Shown here: positions 35,108 to 46,703 of the stretch, piece by piece
How positions within the stretch are numbered: the stretch's first letter is position 1
How the letters are laid out: each line of letters begins with the position of its first letter
NCBI RefSeq assembly: GCF_014196965.1
Contig: NZ_JACIEQ010000001.1
Location: 434,001 to 498,000, forward strand
Direction: 5' to 3'
Length of the DNA stretch: 64,000 bases
Source: Actibacterium naphthalenivorans
GTDB taxonomy: Bacteria > Pseudomonadota > Alphaproteobacteria > Rhodobacterales > Rhodobacteraceae
Position numbers and translations under genes: made by a program
Notes under the pieces: generated by a model
What the model was told of the DNA's origin: nothing
Databases searched by the model: none
The model's input: only the letters and a program-made list of their open reading frames with translations

Positions 35108-36425
35108 CACCATACTCCCTGGTCACATATCGGACCCAGCCCAGCCTGTATGGCACTCCGCTGCTTCCGCCATTCACATATTCAAGCGCAATCTTACCAT
35201 CCTGATCGAAAAACAGGATACGTCCGTAGTCAGATTCTTCAACCATCAGCTGCCCGCCGGGCAGAAACGTATACAATCCTTCGGAGACGGTGCGAATGTC
35301 CGCGTCCAGCATAATATCCGAATAGGGCGTGCTGACAGTGTCTGTCGCGAAATCGTAAATCACAACGTCATTCGACGGGTCGACAACCGGCCCGCCATGG
35401 CGCGAGCGCATGTTGTTGTTGAACACCGCGATCCGGCCATCGCCCAGCACATCCACATCATGCTGAAACGCCCAGGGGCCCGACCGCAGCCACAGGATTT
35501 CATTGGTCGAGGGGCGGAACAGCATGATCGCCGATTTGTGCCGCATGCTGATCAGAAGGTCGCCGCGTTTCCAGTAGGGTCCGTCTTGCAGAAGCGGCTC
35601 GATATCGTTCAGGTGGATCGGGTCATCGCTATAGCCCGCGTTCATGCTGGTCAGCAGGTATTCATACCCGTTCTCGATCAGGATCGTGGTCAGGGATTTG
35701 GAATACAGAACCTCCCCGTCCTCGGTGATCTGGGTCAGGGAATCATTGTAGTAAGTCGGCGGGACATGCTCCAGCTCCGCCGGGTCGCGGTCGCCCGGAA
35801 TCCAGAAGGTTCCGTCTGCGGCCCGTTCGGTCGAATGGTGGAAGAGATCGCTGTTGACCCAGACCTTTTGCGCACAGGCATCGACGCGCGCCATGGGCGA
35901 GAAATTGCCCTTGACGATCAGATCCCCGTTTTCCATCAGATACGGATGCAGGATGCGGAACGTCTCGGCGTTGACCGGAAGATTGTTGTATTCCTTGCCC
36001 TGAACGAATCCGTCAAAAAGAGCGTCCGAGTCCGGCATCCAGCTATGGGGTGTTTCCAGCGTCGACAGATCCACCAGTTCCACGATGTGGCGGCGCGCAT
36101 CACCGTCATACCGGCTCAGCAGCAGGTACCCGTCCACCGCGGCCGCAGACGCGGGCGTCTTGACCTCCCAGCCGCGCCGCCCGGGGAAGCGCGGGTCGCG
36201 GTAGTGCTGCGCGATCATGCGGTCATAGGGGCGCAGGATTTTCTGAAGCGTGTCCGGGCTGCTTGCCAGAGCATAGGCGATCTCGCCCGCAACCCCGAAT
36301 TTGTGATATCCCAGCGTCCGGCTTCGAACCACGACACCAAAGGCGACGACACCAAGCAGACCGAGAAACAGCAAAACAAGAACGACCCAGACCTGGATCT
36401 TGCGAAACAAAAATCGTTCCATCAC
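35061..36425 (-). CDS. Arylsulfotransferase (ASST)-like protein
   Basis: 454 residues. A single N-terminal membrane anchor (about 11-33) exposes a beta-propeller-like domain to the periplasm. HHSTERAADGTFWIP, HLNDIEPL and FQHDVDVLGDGRIAVFNNN match the Arylsulfotran_2 family, and the repeated 'GDGRI/DGTFW' pattern suggests propeller blades. True ASST enzymes move sulfate from aryl sulfates through an active-site His; which His is catalytic here is not certain. Coupled to a sulfotransferase, it probably takes part in sulfation or in sensing of the exported glycan. Confidence 0.78.
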   Translation of the reverse strand: MMERFLFRKIQVWVVLVLLFLGLLGVVAFGVVVRSRTLGYHKFGVAGEIAYALASSPDTLQKILRPYDRMIAQHYRDPRFPGRRGWEVKTPASAAAVDGYLLLSRYDGDARRHIVELVDLSTLETPHSWMPDSDALFDGFVQGKEYNNLPVNAETFRILHPYLMENGDLIVKGNFSPMARVDACAQKVWVNSDLFHHSTERAADGTFWIPGDRDPAELEHVPPTYYNDSLTQITEDGEVLYSKSLTTILIENGYEYLLTSMNAGYSDDPIHLNDIEPLLQDGPYWKRGDLLISMRHKSAIMLFRPSTNEILWLRSGPWAFQHDVDVLGDGRIAVFNNNMRSRHGGPVVDPSNDVVIYDFATDTVSTPYSDIMLDADIRTVSEGLYTFLPGGQLMVEESDYGRILFFDQDGKIALEYVNGGSSGVPYRLGWVRYVTREYGDAALSNIRKSACDGG

Positions 36426-36744
36426 TACTCAGCCCCTGTTCCGGCCGGGCCGGAGTTTGACATGCGGCAGGCTTAATACGCGAGTCACCCGCCACGCCAT
36501 AAAACACAATTTCGAAAATACACGAAGCATTTCATCCTGTTGGAGGCGAACATTTGCCAATCCGCCATCTTACGCCGCACTGTTGCCTGTCCCGTTCCGC
36601 GCCGCGCCGCCGCCCTTCGCCCGCGCGGCCGGGCGCCCGGGCACACCATGACGGCTTTCCGCCCCCGCGCGATTTTCCGGCTTGACCCGACGCCGCCGCC
36701 CGCCTTTCTACAGCGCCGGAACAGGCCGAAAGGGCGCAGGAACC
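36426..36744. promoter_or_regulatory. Divergent intergenic region
   Basis: 319 bases between the ASST-like gene (minus) and glpD (plus). The left 120 bases are AT-rich, the right part very GC-rich. TTGACA at 36457-36462 is not followed by a -10 at normal spacing. GCAGGA at 36737-36742 is the glpD ribosome site. No gene recognised. Confidence 0.35.
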
Positions 36745-38361
36745 ATGACCGGCAAGACAAAGCGCGACAGCGCGGCGCATTTCGACCTTGTCGTCATCGG
36801 CGGCGGCGTCAACGGCTGCGGCATCGCCCGGGATGCGGCCGGGCGCGGGCTCTCGGTGCTGCTGTGCGAACAGGGCGATCTGGCGCAGGCCACCTCTTCC
36901 GCCTCGACCAAACTCTTTCACGGCGGGCTGCGCTATCTCGAATATTTCGAGTTCCGCCTCGTCCGCGAGGCGCTGAAAGAGCGTGAAACCCTGCTTCGGG
37001 CGATGCCGCATATTTCGTGGCCGCTGCGCTTTGTGCTGCCTTACGATCCGGCGCTGCGCTTTCCTGCCGATGCCTCCGGCCTTGGCCGGGTTCTGCGCTA
37101 TGCGGCGCCCTTTCTGCGCGGGCGCAGGCCGGCATGGATGATCCGCGCAGGGCTGTTTGCCTATGATCATCTGGGCGGGCGCTGCATCCTGCCCGGCACC
37201 AAAACCCTGCGGCTGGCCGATCACCCGGCGGGCAAACCGCTGAAGCCGCGCTTTGCCAGGGCCTTCGAATACTCCGATTGCTGGGTCGAGGATTCGCGGC
37301 TCGTGGTGCTGAACGCCCGCGATGCCGCGGCGCATGGCGCCCGCATCCTGACCCGAACCCGCTGCGACAGCGCGGCGCGCACCGGCGCGGGCTGGCGGGT
37401 GGAACTGACCGACCTCGAGACAGGAACCGCGCAAAACGTCACCGCAGCGGGCATCGTCAACGCGGGCGGGCCATGGGTCGAGGATATTCTGAAAACCCGG
37501 CTGGGGCAGCAGGCGGCTCATGGCGTCCGCCTCGTGCGCGGCAGCCATATCGTGACGCGCCGGCTGTTCGATCACGGCCAGCCCTATTTCTTTCAGCTCC
37601 CCGACGGGCGGATCATCTTCGCCATCCCTTATGAAACCGATTTCACACTGATCGGCACCACCGATCAGGATCACCGCGCCGCCCCCGGCGCGGCCATCTG
37701 CACGGAAGACGAGCGCGACTATCTGCTCGCCGCCGCCAACCGCGTCTTCACGCGGGCCCTGACCCCCTCCGATGTGGTCTGGTCCTTTTCCGGCGTCCGC
37801 CCGCTCTATGACGATAACGCCTCCAGCGCCACCGCCGCCACGCGCGATTATGTGCTGACCCTGCAGGATGAAAACGGCGCCGCGCCGCTGCTCAGCGTCT
37901 TCGGCGGCAAGATCACCACCTATCGCCGGCTGGCGGAACAGGCGCTGGCCCGGCTCGAGCGGCATTTCCCGCAGATGTCCGGCCCGTGGACGGCAGGCGC
38001 GCCCCTGCCCGGCGGCGATTTCCCGGTCGATGGCGCCTCCGCGCTGATGGCCCGGCTGCGCGCCGTCTTCCCGTTTCTGACAGAGGCCTGGGCGGCACGG
38101 CTGGTGCGCGCCTATGGCCGTGATGCCTATGCGGTTCTGGGGCAGGCCACCTGCCCCGCCGATCTGGGCGAGGATTTCGGCGCGACGCTGCACGCCGCCG
38201 AAGTGCTCTGGCTCATCCGCAACGAATGGGTCAAATCCGCCGACGACATCCTGTGGCGGCGCAGCAAGCTCGGCCTGCGCCTGGATACCGCCGCCGCGGC
38301 CCGGCTGGAGGCGTTCATCGGCGAAGCCCGCGGCGCCCGCGTTCAGCCCGCCGAACGGTAG
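36745..38361 (+). CDS. glpD: Aerobic glycerol-3-phosphate dehydrogenase
   Basis: 538 residues. VIGGGVNGCGIARDAAGRG (18-36) is the FAD-binding motif and ATSSASTKLFHGGLRYLE the second conserved block of the GlpD family. YETDFTLIGTTDQDH and FGGKITTYRRLAE complete the pattern, with the C-terminal domain after about residue 395. It oxidises sn-glycerol 3-phosphate to dihydroxyacetone phosphate and feeds electrons to quinone at the inner membrane. No glpF or glpK is adjacent. Its 3' end overlaps the convergent thioesterase gene by 19 bases. Confidence 0.92.
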   Translation: MTGKTKRDSAAHFDLVVIGGGVNGCGIARDAAGRGLSVLLCEQGDLAQATSSASTKLFHGGLRYLEYFEFRLVREALKERETLLRAMPHISWPLRFVLPYDPALRFPADASGLGRVLRYAAPFLRGRRPAWMIRAGLFAYDHLGGRCILPGTKTLRLADHPAGKPLKPRFARAFEYSDCWVEDSRLVVLNARDAAAHGARILTRTRCDSAARTGAGWRVELTDLETGTAQNVTAAGIVNAGGPWVEDILKTRLGQQAAHGVRLVRGSHIVTRRLFDHGQPYFFQLPDGRIIFAIPYETDFTLIGTTDQDHRAAPGAAICTEDERDYLLAAANRVFTRALTPSDVVWSFSGVRPLYDDNASSATAATRDYVLTLQDENGAAPLLSVFGGKITTYRRLAEQALARLERHFPQMSGPWTAGAPLPGGDFPVDGASALMARLRAVFPFLTEAWAARLVRAYGRDAYAVLGQATCPADLGEDFGATLHAAEVLWLIRNEWVKSADDILWRRSKLGLRLDTAAAARLEAFIGEARGARVQPAER

Positions 38362-38768
38362 CGGAACACCCCGGTGCCGGTGGCGATCTTTTCGCCGGTT
38401 TCATCATGAATGACACTTTCCGCGAAATAGGTCCGCTGCCCGCCCCCGGTGCGCCACCCTTCGCCGATCAGCAGCTTGCCCTTCGGCCGTGAAATGAACA
38501 GCACATTCATCGACAGGGTCATCGCGAACCGCCGGTTCGCGGGATCGCCGGTATAGCACCCGGCATATCCCATCGCCGTATCAAGCAGAACACCGTAGAC
38601 CCCGCCATGGGGAATCCCGTGCCGGTTCGTCGTGAACTCCGCGACCGGCATCTCGAAACACGCATAATCCGCCCGCCAGTCGCGCAGCGTATATCCCAGA
38701 TGGGCCTGAAAGGGCGACGTGTCTTCCCGCAACGCCGTGTCGAATGGCGGGTGGCTGTCTGCTGTCAT
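38343..38768 (-). CDS. PaaI-type hotdog thioesterase
   Basis: 141 residues. HGIPHGGVYGVLLDTAMGYA is the hotdog-fold signature of PaaI/YigI-like acyl-CoA thioesterases, with the HGG turn before the central helix. MNVLFISRPKG and ESVIHDETGEKIATGTGVFRY form the later strands. The family hydrolyses acyl- or phenylacetyl-CoA thioesters; substrate unknown. The ATG at 38768 is preferred over 38774 because GAGG is then seven bases away. Confidence 0.82.
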   Translation of the reverse strand: MTADSHPPFDTALREDTSPFQAHLGYTLRDWRADYACFEMPVAEFTTNRHGIPHGGVYGVLLDTAMGYAGCYTGDPANRRFAMTLSMNVLFISRPKGKLLIGEGWRTGGGQRTYFAESVIHDETGEKIATGTGVFRYRSAG

Positions 38769-38876
38769 GTTCATACCTCTTTCGCCGAAATCCCGGGCGT
38801 GTCTGCTTGGAAACCCGTCAGCCTGCCGTGCCGGTGCGGCATGGTGCGCCCGGGTTTCGCACAATCTGCAATCCAT

Positions 38877-38890
38877 TTGACACGCGTCAA
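38877..38890 (+). promoter_or_regulatory. FNR/FnrL-type box
   Basis: TTGAC-ACGC-GTCAA is a perfect inverted repeat matching the TTGAT-N4-ATCAA layout of FNR-family regulators except for the inner T/A pair. A TAATGT -10-like sequence at 38912-38917 would put transcription start near 38925, that is, the box at about -41.5. This is the classic position for FNR class II activation of the P-type ATPase gene at 38944. Confidence 0.55.
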
Positions 38891-38943
38891 CGTTAAATGC
38901 ACCGCATGACCTAATGTTTCCCCATTGAACCGTGGGCCCCTAC

Positions 38944-41547
38944 ATGACGCAAACCGCTTCCCTTTCCGAGCAAACAACCGGCCTGACCGGCGCCGAGGTT
39001 GCCGCGCAGCGGGCGATTCACGGCTGGAACGAGCTTCCGCGGCCCAAGCGCGTCTCGCCGCTTGTGCTGTTCCTGCGCCAGTTCACCGGCGTTTTCATCC
39101 TGATCCTGTTCATCGCCGCCGGCATTGCCCTTGCCCTGGGCGATGCCATCGACACGATCGCGATCCTGCTCGTTGTACTGCTGAACGGCATCCTCGGATT
39201 CGTGCAGGAATGGCGCGCCGAAAATGCCATCGAGGCGCTGCGCAACATGCTCTCGCCCAATGCACGCGCCCTGCGCGACGGGCGCGAGCAGCATATCCAG
39301 GCGCGCGAACTGGTGCCCGGCGATCTGGTCATCCTGGATGCCGGCGACCGTGTGCCGGCCGACCTGCGCCTGACCTCGGATGTGCAGCTTCTCGTGGACG
39401 AAAGCGTGCTGACGGGCGAATCCCTGCCAGTGGACAAGACCGCCTCTGACGAAGATCCGCGCCTGTTCATGGGCACATCCGTCGTTGCCGGGCGCGCCGA
39501 GGGCATCGTGCAGGCGATCGGTGCCAAGACCGAATTCGGCCAGATCGCCCGGATGACCGGATCGGTGCGCGAACGGCCGACCCCGCTGCAGATCCAGCTT
39601 GGCAAACTGTCACGGCAGCTTGGCCTCGGCGCGGTCGGCATCGCGCTGGTGATCGTTGTCATCGGGGTTCTGACAGGGCGCGAGCCGGTCGAGATGTTCA
39701 TGACCGGCCTGTCGCTGGCCGTGGCGCTCGTGCCCGAAGGGTTGCCCGCCGTCGTCACCATCACCCTGGCCCTGGGCGCCTCGGCGATGGCGCGGCAAAA
39801 GGCGCTGGCGCGGCGGCTGAAGGCGATCGAAACGCTGGGCGCGGCCTCTGTCATCTGCACCGACAAGACCGGCACCCTGACCGAAAACAAGATGACGGCG
39901 GCAACGATCTGGATGCCCGGCAAGACCTATTCCGTCACCGGCACCGGCTATGACCCCGCCGGGCATATCGCGCGTGACGGGCTGCGCGTGCGCGCCGAGG
40001 ACGATACCGCGCTGGCCGCCCTGCTGGAAACCGCGATCACCTGCAACCACGCCCGGCTGTTCCATTCCCCCGACGGCTGGACGATGATCGGCGAGCCGAC
40101 CGAGGCGGCGCTGGTCACCCTCGCCTACAAGGGCTGGGCCCCGATCCCCGACCCGCAGGATACCGTGCTCGAAATCCCGTTCAGCAGCGCACGCAAGCGC
40201 ATGAGCCTGATCGCCCGCAGCGGCGATGAAACCGTCATGCACGTCAAGGGTGCCCCCGAGGAAATTCTCGGCGCCTGTTCGGCGGTGATTTCGGAAGCCG
40301 GCCCCGTGCCGCTCGATACTTCCACCCGCCGGGCCGCCGAAGAGGCGTTTGAAAGGCTCGCCGCCGAAGGGCTGCGCGTCATCGCCATCGCCCGCAAACC
40401 CGCCGCCGCCGCCGAGGACACACCCGATGAAGACGGGCTGGTGCTGCTTGGCCTTGTCGGGCTGATCGACCCGCCGCGCCCCGAGGTCCGGGCCGCCATC
40501 CGTGGCGCGCGTCAGGCCGGGGTTCGGGTGATCATGATCACCGGCGACAGCCCGGTCACCGCCCGCGCCATCGCCGGCCAGCTGGGCCTCGACGTCGGCC
40601 AGTGCGTGACCGGCCCGGAGCTGGAACACAAGACCGACGCCGAGCTGACCGCGATCCTCGCCGACGGCGTGCTCTTTGCCCGCACCACGCCCGAGCACAA
40701 GTTCCGCATCGTGCAGGCGCTTCAGGCGCAGCAGCAGGTGGTGGCGATGACCGGCGACGGCGTCAATGACGCGCCGGCCCTGAAACAGGCCGATATCGGC
40801 GTATCCATGGGCATACGCGGCACCGATGTGGCCAAGGACGCCTCTGACATCGTGCTCCTGGATGACAATTTCGCCACCATCGTGCGCGCCATTGCCGAAG
40901 GCCGGCGCCAGTTCGACAATGTCAGGAAATTCGTCGGCTATCTTCTGTCGTCGAATGCGGGCGAGGTGGTGGCGATCACGGCCAACCTGTTTCTTGGCGG
41001 GCCGCTGATCTTTCTGGCGACCCAGATCCTGTGGATGAACCTGATCACCGACGGCGTGACCGCGATCGCGCTGGGGCTCGAGAAAAGCGAGCCGGGCCAG
41101 ATGCAGCGCCCGCCCCGGCGCATGGGCATGCCGATCGTCGGGCGGGGCGGGCTGATGGTGATCGCGGCTTTCGGCCTTTACACCGGCAGCGCCAGCCTGT
41201 TCGTGTTCTACACCTTCCTGCCCCAGGGCGAGGCGGTGGCCCGTACCGCCGCCTTCACCGCCATGGTGGTGTTCGAAAAGATGAGCGTCTTCGCCTTCCG
41301 CTCGCTCGATCAGCCCTGCCTGCGCATCGGCTGGTTCAGCAACCCCTATCTGCTGCTGGCCCTGGTCGCCATGCTGGGGGCGCAGGTCGCCGCGGTGTTC
41401 TGGCCGCCGCTTCAGATCCTGCTGCAGACCGCCCCGCTGGGCGCCGCGCATCTGGGCTGGATCGTGGCGCTGGCGCTGCCGCTGGTCGCGGTGCCCGAAT
41501 TCGTGAAATACCTCGGCCTGTTCCAGCCCGCGCCGGCGAGGAGGTGA
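38944..41547 (+). CDS. P2A-type cation-transporting P-type ATPase (calcium-ATPase-like)
   Basis: 867 residues. The phosphorylation motif [12 protein letters not shown] has Asp307; the fourth helix carries VPEGLP (263-268), the M4 ion-site signature of P2-type pumps. [17 protein letters not shown] and the C-terminal six-helix region are complete. Length and N-terminal cation-ATPase domain fit the PacL/PMA2-like Ca2+/Mn2+ group; the ion is not certain. It starts at ATG 38944; a GTG at 38932 is possible. The upstream FNR-type box suggests low-oxygen control. Confidence 0.9.
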   Translation: MTQTASLSEQTTGLTGAEVAAQRAIHGWNELPRPKRVSPLVLFLRQFTGVFILILFIAAGIALALGDAIDTIAILLVVLLNGILGFVQEWRAENAIEALRNMLSPNARALRDGREQHIQARELVPGDLVILDAGDRVPADLRLTSDVQLLVDESVLTGESLPVDKTASDEDPRLFMGTSVVAGRAEGIVQAIGAKTEFGQIARMTGSVRERPTPLQIQLGKLSRQLGLGAVGIALVIVVIGVLTGREPVEMFMTGLSLAVALVPEGLPAVVTITLALGASAMARQKALARRLKAIETLGAASVICTDKTGTLTENKMTAATIWMPGKTYSVTGTGYDPAGHIARDGLRVRAEDDTALAALLETAITCNHARLFHSPDGWTMIGEPTEAALVTLAYKGWAPIPDPQDTVLEIPFSSARKRMSLIARSGDETVMHVKGAPEEILGACSAVISEAGPVPLDTSTRRAAEEAFERLAAEGLRVIAIARKPAAAAEDTPDEDGLVLLGLVGLIDPPRPEVRAAIRGARQAGVRVIMITGDSPVTARAIAGQLGLDVGQCVTGPELEHKTDAELTAILADGVLFARTTPEHKFRIVQALQAQQQVVAMTGDGVNDAPALKQADIGVSMGIRGTDVAKDASDIVLLDDNFATIVRAIAEGRRQFDNVRKFVGYLLSSNAGEVVAITANLFLGGPLIFLATQILWMNLITDGVTAIALGLEKSEPGQMQRPPRRMGMPIVGRGGLMVIAAFGLYTGSASLFVFYTFLPQGEAVARTAAFTAMVVFEKMSVFAFRSLDQPCLRIGWFSNPYLLLALVAMLGAQVAAVFWPPLQILLQTAPLGAAHLGWIVALALPLVAVPEFVKYLGLFQPAPARR

Positions 41548-41550
41548 TCG

Positions 41551-41886
41551 TCAGACGAAGGCCACCGGTTTTTCCCACTGGATCAGAACAAGGCACCCCT
41601 CGTCAGACCAGACCGAATGCTCGGAACCCGGCTGGTTGACCACAAGCTGCCCCGCGCCATAGCGCCCGGCCTCGTCCGACTGGGCGCCCTCCAGCACCAG
41701 GATCGTCTCCAGCCCCACATGCCGGTGGCGCGGAACGCCGGCGCCCGGCGCATAGCGCAGCAGTGCCAGCGCCGGGCTGCCTTCGCGTATCCAGAAAATC
41801 TCGACCCCCTCGCGGAACGGCGCGAAGGCGCAGGCGCGCAGCGCCTCGGGCGGCAAAAGCGGCAGGGTGATCTGCGGATCAGCCAT
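41551..41886 (-). CDS. Cupin-domain protein
   Basis: 111 residues. PRHRHVGLETILVLEG is the first cupin motif (His, His, Glu) and NQPGSEHSVWSDEGCLVLI the second, as in ChrR-type cupins. It is the last gene of the BMP transporter/biuret operon, its start overlapping the stop of the hydrolase upstream (ATGA). It may bind a metal or small ligand; whether it is enzymatic or regulatory is open. Confidence 0.78.
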   Translation of the reverse strand: MADPQITLPLLPPEALRACAFAPFREGVEIFWIREGSPALALLRYAPGAGVPRHRHVGLETILVLEGAQSDEAGRYGAGQLVVNQPGSEHSVWSDEGCLVLIQWEKPVAFV

Positions 41887-42544
41887 CACAGCGCCTCCAG
41901 CACATGCGCGGTGGGCGCGGCCCATCCGACAATGCCGCCCTGGGCGATGATCATCCGGATCGCGGCCTGCTTGAATTCGGGGAAATAACTTTCGGTGGCA
42001 TCGGTTGCCAGCAGGCCGTCGAACCCCCGGTCATTCGCCTCGCGCATCGTGGTCTGCACGCAAACTTCCGTGGTGACCCCGGCAAAGACAAGCTGGCGCA
42101 GGTTTCGGTCCGCCAGAACCTGCGCGAATTCCGTGCCATAAAAGGCCCCCTTGCCCGGCTTGTCGATCACCGGCTCGCCCGGCGCCGGCGCCAGTTCGGG
42201 CACGATGTCGGCCCCCGGCTCTCCGGCGATCAGGATGCGGCCCATCGGCCCCTCATCGCCGATGCGCAGCGCCGGCGCGCCGCGGTCGCGCTTGGCCGGC
42301 GGCAGGTCCGACAGATCGGGCCGGTGGCATTCGCGGGTGTGAATGACCGGCAGGCCCGCCGCGCGGAACCCGCCGATCAGCGCCTGCACCGTGGGAATGA
42401 TCGCCTGCAACAGCGCCACGTCATTGCCAAGCGAGGCGCCAAAGCCCCCCGGCTCGACGAAATCGCGCTGCATGTCGATCACCACAAGGCCAAGCGTTGC
42501 GGGATCGAAGGAAAAATCGAACGGCTCTGCCCGGATCACCCCCA

Positions 42545-42545
<1 letters not shown>
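41886..42545 (-). CDS. Isochorismatase-family cysteine hydrolase (second paralog, possible polyurea hydrolase)
   Basis: 219 residues. The catalytic triad of the family is intact: Asp24 (VIDMQRDF), Lys129 (IDKPGKG) and Cys162 ([15 protein letters not shown]). It shares [11 protein letters not shown] and [11 protein letters not shown] with BiuH in the same operon but is clearly diverged. Because BiuH already covers biuret, this protein might act on a related ureide such as triuret or ureidoacrylate; that is inference. It starts on the stop of the ABC ATPase gene. Confidence 0.82.
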
Positions 42546-44073
<1,528 letters not shown>

Positions 44074-44077
<4 letters not shown>

Positions 44078-44751
44078 GGCAGCGCCGCGATCAGCCTGGC
44101 GCTGTCCGATACCGCGCCGAACACGCCGCCCTGCATCTTCACCATCTTGATGGCCGCGTCATGGTTGCCCCTGTCGGTGGCGCCGCAGCAATCCTCGACC
44201 AGCAGGCATTCGAACCCCCTGTCATTGGCCTCGCGCATGGTGGTGTGAACGCAGACATCGGTGGTGATGCCGGTCAGGACGATGTTGTCGATGCCCTTGG
44301 TACGCAGCAACAACTCGAGATCGGTGGCGCAGAAGCTGCCCTTGCCGGGCTTGTCGATGATCGGTTCGCCCGCGATCGGGTAGAGATCGGGGATGATGTC
44401 CCAGCCCGGCTCGCCCCGGATCAGGATCTTGCCGCAGGGGCCGGCATCGCCGATACCCGCGCCGATCTGCTGGCTGCGCCAGCGCTTGTTCGGCGGCAGG
44501 TCGGCCAGATCGGGCCGGTGCCCTTCGCGGGTGTGGATGATCAGATAGCCCTTGTCGCGCATCGCGCCCAGCAGCGCCTTGATCGGGCCGATCGGCGCCT
44601 GCGTCAGCGACAGGTCATAGCCCATCGCATCGACATAGCCGCCCTTGCCGCAGAAATCGGTCTGCATGTCGATGATGATCAGCGCGGTATTGTCGGGGCG
44701 CAGATCGCCGTTATAGGGCCAGTTATAGGGGTCGGCGTCGATATGGCTCAT
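44074..44751 (-). CDS. biuH: Biuret amidohydrolase
   Basis: 225 residues of the isochorismatase fold. Asp28, Lys134 and Cys167 form the triad with the same spacing (106 and 33 residues) as Asp36/Lys142/Cys175 of Rhizobium leguminosarum BiuH. Long stretches such as [20 protein letters not shown] and [13 protein letters not shown] match that enzyme as I recall it. BiuH hydrolyses biuret to allophanate and ammonia in the cytoplasm. AtzF, divergent from the operon's regulator, can take the allophanate further. It overlaps the ABC ATPase gene by four bases. Confidence 0.9.
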
Positions 44752-45764
44752 TCCGCTGCCTCCGGGGTGGTTTCGCCGTAGATCCGCGTCGGCGCGTCAA
44801 AGCCGCAGCCGGTGCCGTCGGTCACCCGGACGTCATCCTCCCACGGCAGGCGATACCGCCCGGCGGCCAGATCGGTCATATAGCTGTAGGGGCAATCCTG
44901 CGCGCCGCCCTTGACGGCGACATAGCCGCGATGGCCGAACTGGTAGATGTTGTTCTCCACCCCCCAGCCCAGCCGTGCCTCGCGCACCAGATCGGGGCGC
45001 AGCTCGGCGGTGATGATCTCGTCGGCGCGGCCGGTGGTGCCATGGGCGATGATGCTGCCGTCGAAATTCACGAACATCCCTTCGCCCATGCTGTCGAAGG
45101 TGCCGTCACTGCCGCACATGCAGACATTTGCGGTGATCATCAGGTTGCAGAACGCGTTGGACTGGTTGGTGAAGCGCCAGCTTTGCCGGATCGGCGCGGT
45201 ATAGCCGGCGGTGCGGATCATGATCTCGGCGCCCTTGTAGGCGGCCTCGCGCGCCATTTCGGGGAACATCCCGTCGTGACAGATGATCAGCGCCAGCTTG
45301 CTGCCGTTCGGGCCGTCGCAAACCGGGATGCCGCCATCGCCCGGCTCCCACGGCTCGACCGGCACCCAGGGGTGCATCTTGCGATAGTAAAGCCGCAGCT
45401 CGCCCGTGTCGTCGATGATCAGGCCGGTGTTATAGGGCATCCCGCCGGGGTTATGCTCCATGATCGAAAAGCAGCCCCAGATCGCGTTGTCGATACAGGC
45501 CTGTTTCAGCGCGGCCACCTCGGGCCCGTCCATCCGGCACATGATCGCGGGGTTGATGTCCATCGACAGCCCGTGCAACGCGTATTCGGGAAACACCACC
45601 AGATCCATGGTGCCGAGATTGCGCCGCGCCTTGCCGACCAGCGCCACCACCCGCGCCACCTGCGCGGCCAGATCGGCCGGCGTCTCGACCACCGGCAGCT
45701 GAAGCTGCACCAGCCCCATCACCACCCCGTTTTCCGATTTGTTCAGCCCGCCCAGCCCGTTCAT
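44748..45764 (-). CDS. amiF: Formamidase / aliphatic amidase (nitrilase superfamily, AmiF-like)
   Basis: 338 residues. FPEYALHG (Glu60), YYRKMHPW (Lys129) and [11 protein letters not shown] (Cys162) form the nitrilase-superfamily Glu-Lys-Cys triad. The arrangement [14 protein letters not shown] and [17 protein letters not shown] are characteristic of AmiF formamidases. Formamidase releases ammonia and formate from formamide. In this operon it adds another ammonia-yielding step beside BiuH. Its stop overlaps the biuH start by four bases. Confidence 0.85.
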   Translation of the reverse strand: MNGLGGLNKSENGVVMGLVQLQLPVVETPADLAAQVARVVALVGKARRNLGTMDLVVFPEYALHGLSMDINPAIMCRMDGPEVAALKQACIDNAIWGCFSIMEHNPGGMPYNTGLIIDDTGELRLYYRKMHPWVPVEPWEPGDGGIPVCDGPNGSKLALIICHDGMFPEMAREAAYKGAEIMIRTAGYTAPIRQSWRFTNQSNAFCNLMITANVCMCGSDGTFDSMGEGMFVNFDGSIIAHGTTGRADEIITAELRPDLVREARLGWGVENNIYQFGHRGYVAVKGGAQDCPYSYMTDLAAGRYRLPWEDDVRVTDGTGCGFDAPTRIYGETTPEAAE

Positions 45765-45773
45765 GGCGCTCTC

Positions 45774-46703
45774 CTATTTCGTGATGCTCAACTCGCCCGG
45801 CGCGCCCTCCAGCGCCCGGTTGGGCGAGGATGTGGCGATCAGCAGCCCGAGGGTCAGCACGTAGGGCGCGGCATAGAACAGGTAATAGCCCTGGCTGACT
45901 CCCACCGACTGCAACGCGGGCCCCAGCGCCCCGGCCCCGCCGAACAGCAGCGCCGCCCAGAAGCAATAGACCGGGTTCCAGCGCGCGAAGATCACCAGCG
46001 CCACCGCCATCAGGCCCTGGCCCGATGAAACCCCCTCGTTCCAGCTTCCCGGATAATAAAGTGAAAGATAGGCCCCCCCGACCCCGGCCAGCGCCCCGCC
46101 CGCCGCCGTGGCCAGCAGACGCACCAGATCGGGGTTCAGCCCCATGGCGCGGGCGGCATCGGTGCTGTCGCCCACCACCCGGATGGTCAGGCCCACGCGG
46201 GTGGATTTGAACACCCACCACAACGCTACGGAGAACGCCGCCCCGATCAGGAACAGCACGTTGATCTGCAACGCCGCCTGCACCTGCGTGACATCCGACC
46301 ACCAGCCCAGCGGGATCGCCGGAAGATCGGGCGCCACGGGCTGAATGTAGGGTTTGCCGAAAAAGAACGCGAGGCCGGAGCCCAGCAGCATCATCGCGAT
46401 GCCGATGGCGATGTCATTCACGCCGCGGAACTTGCAGATCCAGCCGTGAAACAACCCGAACACCGTGCCCGCCAGCGCCGCCGCCAGCACGCCGGCCCAG
46501 GCCGAGCCGGTCTGGAAGGCGATGGCATAGCCCGCCATCGCGCCGAATACCAAGGTGCCCTCCAGCCCCAGGTTGATCCGCCCGGAACGCTCGGTCAGGC
46601 ATTCGCCCAGCGACACGAACAGAAACGGCGTGGACACCCGGATCGCGCCGCCCAGAATGGCCAGCGGCACGCCCCAAAGCCCGATATCCGCGGATGTGCT
46701 CAT
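45774..46703 (-). CDS. BMP-type ABC importer permease 2
   Basis: 309 residues, about eight to nine helices. GECLTERSGRINLGLEGTLVFGAMAGY is the conserved loop of the nucleoside/sugar permease family (NupQ/YufQ-like). GDSTDAARAMGLNPDLVRLLA is the ATPase-contact loop. Its start overlaps the upstream permease stop (ATGA). Ten bases separate it from the amiF start. Confidence 0.9.
   Translation of the reverse strand: MSTSADIGLWGVPLAILGGAIRVSTPFLFVSLGECLTERSGRINLGLEGTLVFGAMAGYAIAFQTGSAWAGVLAAALAGTVFGLFHGWICKFRGVNDIAIGIAMMLLGSGLAFFFGKPYIQPVAPDLPAIPLGWWSDVTQVQAALQINVLFLIGAAFSVALWWVFKSTRVGLTIRVVGDSTDAARAMGLNPDLVRLLATAAGGALAGVGGAYLSLYYPGSWNEGVSSGQGLMAVALVIFARWNPVYCFWAALLFGGAGALGPALQSVGVSQGYYLFYAAPYVLTLGLLIATSSPNRALEGAPGELSITK

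Noticed and set aside
36457-36480. TTGACA with TAATAC as a promoter
   Set aside because: The hexamers are about 12 bases apart, too close for a sigma-70 promoter.
39610-41451. 613-codon open frame opposite the P-type ATPase
   Set aside because: Low-complexity His/Gly/Gln composition and fully antisense to a complete ATPase.
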